A stretch of DNA of 64,000 bases from RUG13409 sp045546135 (GTDB taxonomy: Bacteria; Bacillota; Clostridia; Peptostreptococcales; Anaerovoracaceae): the NCBI GenBank assembly GCA_045546135.1, contig JAZQCD010000016.1, positions 27,823 to 91,822 on the forward strand, in the 5' to 3' direction. The notes under the pieces were generated by a model. It saw nothing but the letters and a program-made list of their open reading frames with translations, was not told the origin of the DNA and did not search any database. Numbering within the stretch: position 1 is the first letter of the stretch; each line of letters begins with the position of its first letter. A program made the translations under genes and the position numbers. Positions 52,120 to 59,822 of this stretch are shown piece after piece.

Positions 52120-53031
52120 ATGAAAAAAGACATACAAAAGATATCAGCGCTCATCCTTTGCGCAGCTGTTTTTCTTGCGATGTTTACTGGCTGCGGAAAG
52201 GAAAATAAAGAAAAGGACGATAAGGCAGTGAATGATCTTGTAAAGACAGTTTCCATAGGAAAAAAGGAAATGGAATATATATGTTTTGGTAAAGAGGACG
52301 GAGAGGTCCTCGTAGTGCTTCCGGGGCTTGCTCTTAAGAGCGTCATGGGATCTGCAGAGGCTATAGTTCCTGCTTATTCTGTGCTTGGAGAAGAGTACAG
52401 GATATATCTTTTCGATCATATAAAGGAAGAACCGGAAGGGTATACCATAGCTGATATGGCTGCTGATACTCTTTTAGCATTCAAGGAACTCGGAATAGAA
52501 AAAGCACACATAATGGGAGTATCCATGGGAGGCATGGTAGCGCAATCTCTTGCTCTTGCAAGTCCTGAAACAGCTTCATCCCTTATACTTTGCTCCACGT
52601 CTTCTAATGTAAAGGCTTTAGACAAAGAAGCTTTTGACGTATGGAAAGAGCTTGCAGAAAAAAGAGATGAAGAAAATCTTTCAGATGCATTCGGAAAGTA
52701 TGTATATACGCCCTCTTTTTACGAGAAATACAAGGATGTCATTATATCTTCAGGCAAGGGAGCATCAGAACTTGAGTATTCAAACTTCCTTGTATCCTTA
52801 TCTGCCATATGCGATTTTGATATATCGGATAGACTAAAGGAGATAAAATGTCCTGTGTTCGTCATAGGAGCAGGGGATGACAGAGTTCTTGGATCAGATA
52901 GTTCCTATTGCATAGCAAAGGCTTTGGACTGCAGCATATATGTCTACGAAGGATACGGACACGGAGCCTATGATGAAGCGCCTGATTATCTTGGAAGGAT
53001 CAAAGACTTTCTTTTAAGCATAAAAAAATGA
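52120..53031 (+). CDS. Alpha/beta hydrolase lipoprotein
   Basis: A 303-residue extracytoplasmic lipoprotein (lipobox FTGC, about Cys24) with an alpha/beta-hydrolase domain. The nucleophile elbow is IMGVSMGGMV (catalytic Ser in GVSMG), the acid region is GAGDDRVLGSD and the histidine is in GYGHGAYDEAP. The start at 52120 has GGAAGAG 9 bases upstream and comes 2 bases after the radical SAM stop, so it is part of the same transcript. Whether it functions with the radical SAM group or just rides along is unclear. A hairpin follows it. Confidence 0.82.
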   Translation: MKKDIQKISALILCAAVFLAMFTGCGKENKEKDDKAVNDLVKTVSIGKKEMEYICFGKEDGEVLVVLPGLALKSVMGSAEAIVPAYSVLGEEYRIYLFDHIKEEPEGYTIADMAADTLLAFKELGIEKAHIMGVSMGGMVAQSLALASPETASSLILCSTSSNVKALDKEAFDVWKELAEKRDEENLSDAFGKYVYTPSFYEKYKDVIISSGKGASELEYSNFLVSLSAICDFDISDRLKEIKCPVFVIGAGDDRVLGSDSSYCIAKALDCSIYVYEGYGHGAYDEAPDYLGRIKDFLLSIKK

Positions 53032-53055
53032 TCAGAGGCGTATCGCCCCTGATCA
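53029..53055. terminator. Bidirectional hairpin between hydrolase and methyltransferase
   Basis: TGATCAG-AGGCG pairs with CGCC-CCTGATCA (one bulge). On the minus strand it runs into seven T residues and ends the methyltransferase gene; on the plus strand the T run is lacking. Confidence 0.75.
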
Positions 53056-53070
53056 CGAAAGGTCTTGCAT

Positions 53071-53811
53071 TTATAGTTTTCTTAATATCAGCAGTGTGTA
53101 ACTGACCTTTTTAGGATCATATTCTATTGAGCAGTCGAGGACAGAAGAACCTGTCTCTTCCTGCTCTTTTTTTATCCTTTCTTCAAGGCTTCCGAATTTA
53201 AGGACAGTTTCAGACATATATGTGATGAGTTCTTCTCTTAGATCTTTCTCATATATAGGCATGAGTCCTATATACCTTGCAAAAGACTTAAGAGCATCCT
53301 TGTCGATGAGTCCCTTCCTGCAAAGGCTTGAAGAGATAGCATCGTAGGGGAATTCGGTCCTGAACGAATACTCAAGGGTACCAAGATCTCTTTCGCAAAG
53401 TCCGCTGATAATGAGGAAGCCGTTTTTCTTCAATACTCTTGACCATTCCGCAAGAGCAGCCTTTGGATCCTTTAGAAGAGTCAGCATGCATTCGCTGAGT
53501 ATCCCATCGAACTGTCCGTCGTTGTAGGGAAGAGACATTGCGTCGCATATTTCAAAGGATATATCATCATGAAGCTTTTTTGCTTTACTTATGGACTTTT
53601 CGCTTGAATCTATGCCGAATGCTTCTATACCGAATTCAGACTTTAGAGCAGATAAACTAGTTCCTATGCTGCATCCTACGTCAAGTATTTTAAGAGGAGC
53701 AGCATCTTTATTCTTTTCATAAGGCGCTGAAGTTTTAACAGCTTCTTTAAACGTTTCCTTCGTAAGGGCATTGCCTCCTGGGTGAAGGCTCAATTCAATC
53801 AATTCATTCAT
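53071..53811 (-). CDS. Class I SAM-dependent methyltransferase (DVU_1556-like)
   Basis: A 246-residue methyltransferase with motif I ILDVGCSIGTSL (about 43-54), the acidic loop FGIDSSEKSISKAK and motif IV-like FDGILSECMLTLL. The N-terminal LHPGGNALTKE matches a family I recall as DVU_1556, found next to TrsS. The methyl acceptor is unknown. AAGGAG is 9 bases before the start on the minus strand. Convergent with the five-gene plus-strand cluster. Confidence 0.8.
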   Translation of the reverse strand: MNELIELSLHPGGNALTKETFKEAVKTSAPYEKNKDAAPLKILDVGCSIGTSLSALKSEFGIEAFGIDSSEKSISKAKKLHDDISFEICDAMSLPYNDGQFDGILSECMLTLLKDPKAALAEWSRVLKKNGFLIISGLCERDLGTLEYSFRTEFPYDAISSSLCRKGLIDKDALKSFARYIGLMPIYEKDLREELITYMSETVLKFGSLEERIKKEQEETGSSVLDCSIEYDPKKVSYTLLILRKL

Positions 53812-53975
53812 ATTCTCTGTCTCCTTATCAATATCCTCATCTTAAGTATAAATCAAAGATGAGAAAATTCAATTGCATAAAGAGGGTATTAGACTGCCTT
53901 ATCCTGCTTTAGGAGAGGTATTAGAAGGCATTGGCCCTGAAGATAGAAAAAATATCAAAAGTTTTAATTTATCAC

Positions 53976-54004
53976 TTTACAGCATTAGAGTGATGGAGTA
54001 TAAT
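53976..54004 (+). promoter_or_regulatory. Promoter of amino-acid ABC transporter genes
   Basis: TTTACA (53976-53981), 17 bases, TATAAT (53999-54004), 68 bases before the binding protein. Confidence 0.65.
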
Positions 54005-54072
54005 GCGAACTATCATATTTATGAACAAGGTCCGAAATAGGACATAGAAGGGATCATTTAAGGAGAAGGAAA

Positions 54073-54861
54073 ATGAAAAGGATAATTGCGCTGCTTATGG
54101 TCATGCTCATGATATTCACTTTAGGGGCATGCGGAAAGAAAGAAGAAAAGGAACTTACAGATTCAGAATACGTGATCAACAACGGCAAACTCATAGTAGG
54201 CATAACGGATTTTGCGCCTATGGACTACAAAGACGAGTCAGGCAAATGGATAGGCTTTGATGCTGACCTTGCAAATATGTTTGCAGAAAGCCTAGGAGTA
54301 ACTGCAGAATTTGTAGAAATAGAATGGGATTACAAGATCATGATTCTTGATTCAAAGGCTATAGACTGCGTTTGGAACGGCATGACTTTGACCGATGAAG
54401 TAAAGACTGCCATGGAAACCTCCAATCCCTATTCAGACAATTCGCAGGTAGTAGTCATCAGGAAGGATAAGATAGATTCTATCAAGTCAGCAGATGACCT
54501 GAAAGGACTCAATATAGTTGCTGAAGGAGGATCTGCAGGAGCAGCAGTCCTTACAGAGCTTGGCATAAACTTTATGGAAAATGAGACTCAGGCAGGTGCT
54601 TTGATGGAGGTCGCAGCCGGCACATCTGATGCTGCAGTAATAGATGTCCTTATGGCAGCAGCCATGACAGGAGACGGAACATCCTACCCTGATCTTGGAT
54701 ATACTCTTCCTCTAAACAGCGAGCTTTACGGAGTAGGTTTTAGAAAAGGTTCAGATCTTGCAGCTAAGCTAAACGATTTCTTTAAAGAAAAATATGCTGA
54801 CGGCACGATGACTAGCCTTGGAGAAAAATACGGCATAGGAGCTTCCATAATCGCTCAGTGA
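54073..54861 (+). CDS. Amino-acid ABC transporter substrate-binding lipoprotein
   Basis: A 262-residue lipoprotein (lipobox TLGAC, Cys20) of the polar amino acid binding family (SBP_bac_3): LIVGITDFAPMDYKDESGKWIGFDADLANMFA is the classic first lobe, and EWDYKIMILDSKAIDCVWNGMTLT follows. The ligand is not readable, but glutamine- or cystine-type importers share this pattern. AGGAGAAGG precedes the ATG. The permease gene follows 39 bases after the stop. Confidence 0.92.
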   Translation: MKRIIALLMVMLMIFTLGACGKKEEKELTDSEYVINNGKLIVGITDFAPMDYKDESGKWIGFDADLANMFAESLGVTAEFVEIEWDYKIMILDSKAIDCVWNGMTLTDEVKTAMETSNPYSDNSQVVVIRKDKIDSIKSADDLKGLNIVAEGGSAGAAVLTELGINFMENETQAGALMEVAAGTSDAAVIDVLMAAAMTGDGTSYPDLGYTLPLNSELYGVGFRKGSDLAAKLNDFFKEKYADGTMTSLGEKYGIGASIIAQ

Positions 54862-54900
54862 TCTTTTCCCTTTGAGACAAGCTAAGAAGGGGTCTATACG

Positions 54901-55554
54901 ATGTTTTCAACTGTTATACAGTCATTAAATGATGGATTTATAAAAAGTCTTGAGGTATTTGCTCTTACTCTTTTAGGAGCATTGCCTCTTGGCTTTATAT
55001 TCTGCGAAATGTCAAAGAGCAGCATAGGTATCATCAAGGCTTTTATGAGGACCGTCATCTGGATCATAAGGGGGACGCCTCTTATGCTCCAGCTTCTCAT
55101 AATCTATTACGGCCCCGGACTTCTTTTCAAAAACAACATATGGGGAAGCGGAAACAGCGGACGATTCGTAGCTGTTATAGCGGCATTTGTTTTCAATTAT
55201 GCCTGCTACTTTGCAGAGATATACAGGAGCGGTATGGAGGCTGTAGACATAGGACAGTACGAGGCATGCATGGCTCTTGGCCTTACAAAGAGGCAGAGCT
55301 TTTTCAATGTCATACTGATACAGGCAGTAAGGATCATCATTCCTCCCATGACAAATGAAGTGATAACTCTCGTTAAGGATACTGCTCTTGCAAGGACCAT
55401 AATGATATATGAGATAATATGGGCGGGACAGGCTTTTATCAAATCAAAAGGTCTCATATGGCCCCTCTTTTTTACAGGCATATACTACCTTGCAATGAAT
55501 GGACTTCTCACGATATTATCGGGAAAAATAGAAAAGAAATTGAGCTGGAGCTAA
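54901..55554 (+). CDS. Amino-acid ABC transporter permease
   Basis: A 217-residue membrane permease of the HisM family with four to five helices and the EAA loop EACMALGLTKRQSFFNVILIQAVR. Its N-terminal helix region ALTLLGALPLGFI is family-typical. GAAGGGG precedes the ATG. Unusually, no ATP-binding gene follows. The next gene is a YerC-type regulator, so the ATPase must come from another locus or be shared. Confidence 0.92.
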   Translation: MFSTVIQSLNDGFIKSLEVFALTLLGALPLGFIFCEMSKSSIGIIKAFMRTVIWIIRGTPLMLQLLIIYYGPGLLFKNNIWGSGNSGRFVAVIAAFVFNYACYFAEIYRSGMEAVDIGQYEACMALGLTKRQSFFNVILIQAVRIIIPPMTNEVITLVKDTALARTIMIYEIIWAGQAFIKSKGLIWPLFFTGIYYLAMNGLLTILSGKIEKKLSWS

Positions 55555-55606
55555 AGAGAATGTATAATAGAGATGCTTTAGCGCTTTAGTGAGATGGAGG
55601 CATCCT

Positions 55607-55879
55607 ATGACAGTCAAAAAAGTAACTGCTGAAATGGTAGAGGATCTTTGCAGTGTCCTTGCAAGTATCGATGATCCAAAGGATATGGAACTGCTCCTTG
55701 ACGATCTTTGCACCATCAAGGAGATAGAGCAGATGGCCCAAAGGATAAAAGCAGTAAGGCTTCTCAAAGATAACAAGACATATACTCAGATAATGGAGAC
55801 TATAGATATTTCTTCGACAACATTAAGCCGCGTATCGAGGGCTCTTCAGTACGGCGAAGGGTACAATAAATTTGTTTAA
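55607..55879 (+). CDS. YerC/YecD-type TrpR-like regulator
   Basis: A 90-residue protein with the TrpR-related helix-turn-helix of the YerC/YecD family: MTVKKVTAEMVEDLCSVLASI, KEIEQMAQRIKAVRLLKDNKTYTQIMETIDISSTTLSRVSRAL. Start at 55607 after GGAGG (55596-55600). TATAAT lies at 55563-55568, about 40 bases upstream, giving it its own promoter. The regulated genes and ligand are unknown. Confidence 0.87.
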   Translation: MTVKKVTAEMVEDLCSVLASIDDPKDMELLLDDLCTIKEIEQMAQRIKAVRLLKDNKTYTQIMETIDISSTTLSRVSRALQYGEGYNKFV

Positions 55880-55951
55880 GTTGCAAAACTTTCCCTATTA
55901 TCCGGTATTGCTATATCAATAGATCAAATACTCAATGTTTAAACAAAAAGA

Positions 55952-55972
55952 CCAAAAGCTTCGCGCTTTTGG
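55952..55972. terminator. Bidirectional terminator between YerC-like and tyrS
   Basis: CCAAAAGC pairs with GCTTTTGG around a TTCGC loop. Both strands have a T run (CCTTTTG and TCTTTTTG). Confidence 0.85.
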
Positions 55973-55995
55973 CCTTTTGATCGTTAAAGTGTTTT

Positions 55996-57309
55996 TTAGA
56001 GTTCTACTTTAAGGAAGGTCTTCTTTCCCTTCTTAAGGACTATGGGTCCGTCTTTGAAGGTCTCCTTTGTTATGAGGAGCTTTGTGTCGGTAACCTTTTC
56101 TCCGTTGATTGAAAGTCCGCCCTGTTCTATGGTCCTGAATGCTTCGCTGTTGCTTGGCACAAGACCTGTCTGCTTCATGAGAGCTACTATGCCTATTCCT
56201 TCTTCAGGAAGTTCTATTCTTTTTGTAGGCATGTTTGCTGATGCTCCGCCGGAGAATGCTGCTCTTGCTGCTTCCTGAGCCTTTGCAGCTTCTTCATCGC
56301 CGTGTACGAGCCTTGTCACTTCGTATGCGAGGACTTCCTTTGCATGGTTGATCCTTTCGTCCTTGTGAGCTGTAAGCTCTGCTATCTCTTCAAGAGGAAG
56401 GAAGGTGAGCATTCTAAGGCACTTTTCGACATCTGCGTCTTCAACATTTCTCCAGTATTGATAGAAATCATATGGACTGCATTTCTTTGCATCGAGCCAT
56501 AGAGCTCCTGCCTGGCTCTTGCCCATCTTTGTTCCGTCAGACTTTGTCAGGAGAGCAAAGGTCATGCCGTAGTAGTCGTCTTTTCCTAAGATCCTCCTTG
56601 CAAGATCTCTTCCTGCGAGGATGTTTGACCACTGGTCGTTTCCGCCGAATTCTATCTTGCAGTCTATATCTCTTGCGAGGCAGTAGAAGTCGTATGCCTG
56701 AAGGAGCATGTAGTTGAATTCAAGGAAGGACAGACCCTTTTCCATTCTCTGCTTGAAGCACTCTGCTCTTAGCATGTCGTTTACAGAGAACCTTGACCCT
56801 ATATCTCTCATGAATTCAAGATAGTTTACATTTCTAAGCCAGTCAGCGTTGTTTACGCAAATAGCTTTTCCTGCTTCCGGTTCCTTGTTCTGTCCGCCTT
56901 TTTCAAGGACTCCTTCTGACTTTACATGCTTCCATTCGTCATCGAATACAAGGAAGCGGTCAAAGAGGTGCTTGAAGTTCTCGCAGTTCTTGTCTATCTG
57001 CTCCGTTGTCATCATCTGCCTTGCATCAGTTCTGCCTGAAGGGTCTCCTATCATTGTTGTACCGCCGCCGATGAGGACTACAGGTGTATGTCCGTATTTT
57101 TGCATGTACATCATGATTATGACCTGCATGAAGTGACCTACATGGAGGCAGTCTGCAGTTGCGTCGAAACCTATATAGAATTTTACTTTTTCTTTTCCGA
57201 GGAGCTCTCTTATGCCTTCATCGTCTGTTGTCTGCTCGATGAAACCTCTTTCTTTGAGAACATCGTATACGTTAGTATGCTTACTCACGTTATCGGGGAT
57301 CTGAAACAT
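55996..57309 (-). CDS. tyrS: Tyrosyl-tRNA synthetase
   Basis: Class I aminoacyl-tRNA synthetase that attaches tyrosine to tRNA-Tyr. The 437-residue protein has a HIGH-like motif ADCLHVGHFM, a KMSKS-like DGTKMGKSQ and a C-terminal S4 RNA-binding domain (GGLSINGEKVTDTKLLI). The start at 57309 has AAGGAG upstream. A longer N-terminus is possible but would add 19 atypical residues. No T-box leader is visible before it. Confidence 0.96.
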   Translation of the reverse strand: MFQIPDNVSKHTNVYDVLKERGFIEQTTDDEGIRELLGKEKVKFYIGFDATADCLHVGHFMQVIIMMYMQKYGHTPVVLIGGGTTMIGDPSGRTDARQMMTTEQIDKNCENFKHLFDRFLVFDDEWKHVKSEGVLEKGGQNKEPEAGKAICVNNADWLRNVNYLEFMRDIGSRFSVNDMLRAECFKQRMEKGLSFLEFNYMLLQAYDFYCLARDIDCKIEFGGNDQWSNILAGRDLARRILGKDDYYGMTFALLTKSDGTKMGKSQAGALWLDAKKCSPYDFYQYWRNVEDADVEKCLRMLTFLPLEEIAELTAHKDERINHAKEVLAYEVTRLVHGDEEAAKAQEAARAAFSGGASANMPTKRIELPEEGIGIVALMKQTGLVPSNSEAFRTIEQGGLSINGEKVTDTKLLITKETFKDGPIVLKKGKKTFLKVEL

Positions 57310-57415
57310 TTTCTTTCTCCTTGTTTCTATTTTATGTATCTCGCACAGGTCTTGGTCTAAGATCAAAGCCCTTTGAGATATTTTTTACCGTTCTGATTAT
57401 TATATCACACAGTTT

Positions 57416-57443
57416 TTGAATGTCACCTCATTTGTGATATAAT
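57416..57443 (+). promoter_or_regulatory. Promoter of Sua5-like gene, no room for a leader
   Basis: TTGAAT (57416-57421), 16 bases, TATAAT (57438-57443) in the extended form TGATATAAT. The ATG at 57451 is the expected first transcribed base region, so the mRNA would be leaderless. Confidence 0.65.
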
Positions 57444-57450
57444 GCGTGGC

Positions 57451-58545
57451 ATGGAAACATATATTTATACAACAAGTGAAGACGATATAAAGGCGGCTGC
57501 AAAGGTCATTGCAGAGGGTGGCCTTGTCGCTTTCCCTACAGAGACAGTATACGGCCTTGGAGCGGATGCTTTCGATCCCGATGCCGCAAAAAAAGCCTAT
57601 GCTGCAAAGGGAAGACCATCTGATAACCCTCTTATAGTTCATATAGCTGACTTTCAGGACCTGTACCTTCTAACAACGATATTCGATGAAGATATTGCAT
57701 GGCAGTGCGTAGATCCAGGCTATAGCTCAGTTTCAAACACTCCTGATACTGAAGAACACAAGGTCATTGATGAACACCAAATTCAAGAGGATCAAAAAAG
57801 AAAAGCATGTACCAGCAATTTGTGTGATATCGTGAAAAAGCTTTCTGATGCTTTCTGGCCCGGGCCTCTTACCATGGTTCTTCCGAAAAGAAAAGAAGTT
57901 CCTAAAGAAACTACGGGAGGCCTTGATACCGTAGCAGTAAGGATGCCTGCTTCAGAGCCGACTCTTGAGCTCATAAGATATTCAGGTACCCTTGTGTCAG
58001 GACCATCTGCAAATCTATCAGGAAGACCAAGCCCTACAGCATGGATACATGTAAAAGAAGACCTTGACGGCAAGATAGACGGCATCATAGCAGGTGATCC
58101 ATGCCAGGTAGGAATAGAGTCGACTGTCCTTGATGTTAAGACCATGACCATATTAAGGCCCGGCTTCATTACCCCTGAGATGATAGCAGCAGTCACAGGA
58201 TGCGAAGTGTCCTACGACAAGACTCTTTTCAGCAAGCCTTCCGAAGATCCGAACTTCCATCCAATGGCTCCCGGGCAAAAATACAAGCACTATGCTCCGA
58301 AAGCAGAGATGCATATAGTTCCCGAAGAGAAACTTATGGAAAGGGTCAAAGAAGAAAGAAGCAAAGGGAAAAAGGTCGGATTCATATTAAGACCTGAAGC
58401 CAGGACTTTCTTTGCAAAACTGAGGGAGTTCGATGATCAAGGTATGGACATCATCTTGGCATCTGCTCTTCCCGAAGGGGACTCACTCAGTTTCTCCATC
58501 ATGAATAGAGTACTCAAATCAGCTGGATATCATATAGAAGGATAA
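57451..58545 (+). CDS. L-threonylcarbamoyladenylate synthase (Sua5/YrdC) with internal insertion
   Basis: Makes threonylcarbamoyl-AMP from threonine, bicarbonate and ATP for the t6A modification of tRNA. The 364-residue protein has the YrdC core (GGLVAFPTETVYGLGADA, KGRPSDNPLIVHI, SDAFWPGPLTMVL, TVAVRMPASEPTLELI, SGPSANLSGRPSPT) and a C-terminal Sua5 domain after about residue 240. About 45 residues, acidic and polar, are inserted between residues 77 and 122, where related proteins have a short loop. I chose ATG 57451 because TATAAT stops 7 bases upstream. It lies divergently from tyrS, so both tRNA-related genes share one short interval. Confidence 0.9.
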   Translation: METYIYTTSEDDIKAAAKVIAEGGLVAFPTETVYGLGADAFDPDAAKKAYAAKGRPSDNPLIVHIADFQDLYLLTTIFDEDIAWQCVDPGYSSVSNTPDTEEHKVIDEHQIQEDQKRKACTSNLCDIVKKLSDAFWPGPLTMVLPKRKEVPKETTGGLDTVAVRMPASEPTLELIRYSGTLVSGPSANLSGRPSPTAWIHVKEDLDGKIDGIIAGDPCQVGIESTVLDVKTMTILRPGFITPEMIAAVTGCEVSYDKTLFSKPSEDPNFHPMAPGQKYKHYAPKAEMHIVPEEKLMERVKEERSKGKKVGFILRPEARTFFAKLREFDDQGMDIILASALPEGDSLSFSIMNRVLKSAGYHIEG

Positions 58546-58621
58546 GGATAATCAGTAAGGCGGATCAAGTTATTAGAATACAGTTAAAGACTTATGCGAG
58601 ATATTAAGGAGGATGATTGCT

Positions 58622-59575
58622 ATGGCATTCGATATCATCGATCTTCATTGCGACACTATGATGGCTTGCTACTTTAAGAAGATATCACTTAAAGAATTTG
58701 ACGGGCACATCAATATAGTTAAATTAAAAAAGGGTGGATGCATGGCCGAGGCACTTGCTCTCTTCCTTCCGACGGACGGGCACCTTGCAAGGGACGGCAG
58801 GACTCCGTGGGAGCTCTACAAGGATATGCTCCTTTGCTGGAACAAAAATGTAGATGATAATAAAGATGTATTAAGAAGGGCATTTACAGCAGACGATATC
58901 AGAAAGAACGCAGCTGAAGGTTTTATGTCTGCGCTACTTACAGTGGAGGACGGCATTGGAATAGACGGAAAAGTAGAAAGGGTAGACGAGATGTATGCTG
59001 ACGGCGTCAGGATGCTCACCCTTACATGGAACTGGGAAAATTCCATAGGCTTTCCAAACAGCATAGACCCGCAGCTTCACAAAAAAGGACTGAAGCCCTT
59101 CGGCATAGATGTCGTTCACAGAATGAATGAACTTGGCATGATAGTCGATGTTTCTCATCTTTCTGAGGGCGGATTCTGGGATGTGGTAAGGGAGAGCAGC
59201 AAACCCTTTGCAGCAAGTCACAGCTGCGCAAGAGCCCTGAGAGATCATCAAAGGAATCTGACCGATGAGCAGCTGAAAGCCCTTGCAGACAGAGGGGGAG
59301 TCGTTGGGATAAACTTCTGCCCGGATTTCCTTACAGACGACAAAGAAAACGCCTATGCAAAGGATGTTGTAAGGCACATGGTCCATTTTAGAGACGTAGC
59401 CGGGATCGATACTCTTGCATGGGGTTCTGATTTTGACGGCATAGGTGGAAAACTTGATTTTAAGGATTATACAGGACTTCCTATGATCATAGATCTCCTT
59501 TCAAAAGAGTTTACTGATGATGAGATAGATAAGATAAACCACGGCAACTTCCTAAGAGTAATGGATGAACAGTGA
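58622..59575 (+). CDS. Membrane dipeptidase (peptidase family M19)
   Basis: A 317-residue zinc dipeptidase. Metal ligands appear in order as DLHCD, EDGIG, DVSHLSEGGF, SHSCARAL and GSDFDGIGG. M19 enzymes split dipeptides, D-amino-acid dipeptides or cell-wall peptides. Here it has no signal peptide and looks cytoplasmic. Start at 58622: AAGGAGG (58606-58612) is 9 bases upstream, whereas an ATG at 58613 would touch it. Monocistronic, followed by a strong terminator. Confidence 0.93.
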   Translation: MAFDIIDLHCDTMMACYFKKISLKEFDGHINIVKLKKGGCMAEALALFLPTDGHLARDGRTPWELYKDMLLCWNKNVDDNKDVLRRAFTADDIRKNAAEGFMSALLTVEDGIGIDGKVERVDEMYADGVRMLTLTWNWENSIGFPNSIDPQLHKKGLKPFGIDVVHRMNELGMIVDVSHLSEGGFWDVVRESSKPFAASHSCARALRDHQRNLTDEQLKALADRGGVVGINFCPDFLTDDKENAYAKDVVRHMVHFRDVAGIDTLAWGSDFDGIGGKLDFKDYTGLPMIIDLLSKEFTDDEIDKINHGNFLRVMDEQ

Positions 59576-59669
59576 ATAATACTGCATTTTGAGTCGCTGA
59601 ATTTGCTTGCTTATTCACAAAAATATTACACTTGACAAAATTGCAAATAAATATCAAAAACAAATTTCA

Positions 59670-59712
59670 AGGAGCTTTTTGTTGTATCACAACAAAAAGC
59701 TCCTCATTTTTT
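59670..59712 (+). terminator. Terminator after dipeptidase
   Basis: A 15-bp stem, AGGAGCTTTTTGTTG paired with CAACAAAAAGCTCCT across a five-base loop, followed by TTTTTT. A TTGACA at 59632-59637 lies upstream but without a clear -10. Confidence 0.9.
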
Positions 59713-59733
59713 GGAATTTTAATTAATAAATTC

Positions 59734-59762
59734 TTGAATGCTTGTATAAATAATACTAAAAT
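59734..59762 (+). promoter_or_regulatory. Promoter of starch-utilisation cluster
   Basis: TTGAAT (59734-59739), 17 bases, TAAAAT (59757-59762), 61 bases before the first lipoprotein ATG and followed by an AGGAGG ribosome site. Confidence 0.6.
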
Positions 59763-59822
59763 GTTATTGAGGACAAGTTGTTTTTTATTATCTAAACATA
59801 TTTTGTTAGGAGGATAAATAGT

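Noticed and set aside
57310..57441. T-box before tyrS
   Set aside because: The 130 bases lack T-box consensus elements, and tyrS has a normal ribosome site.
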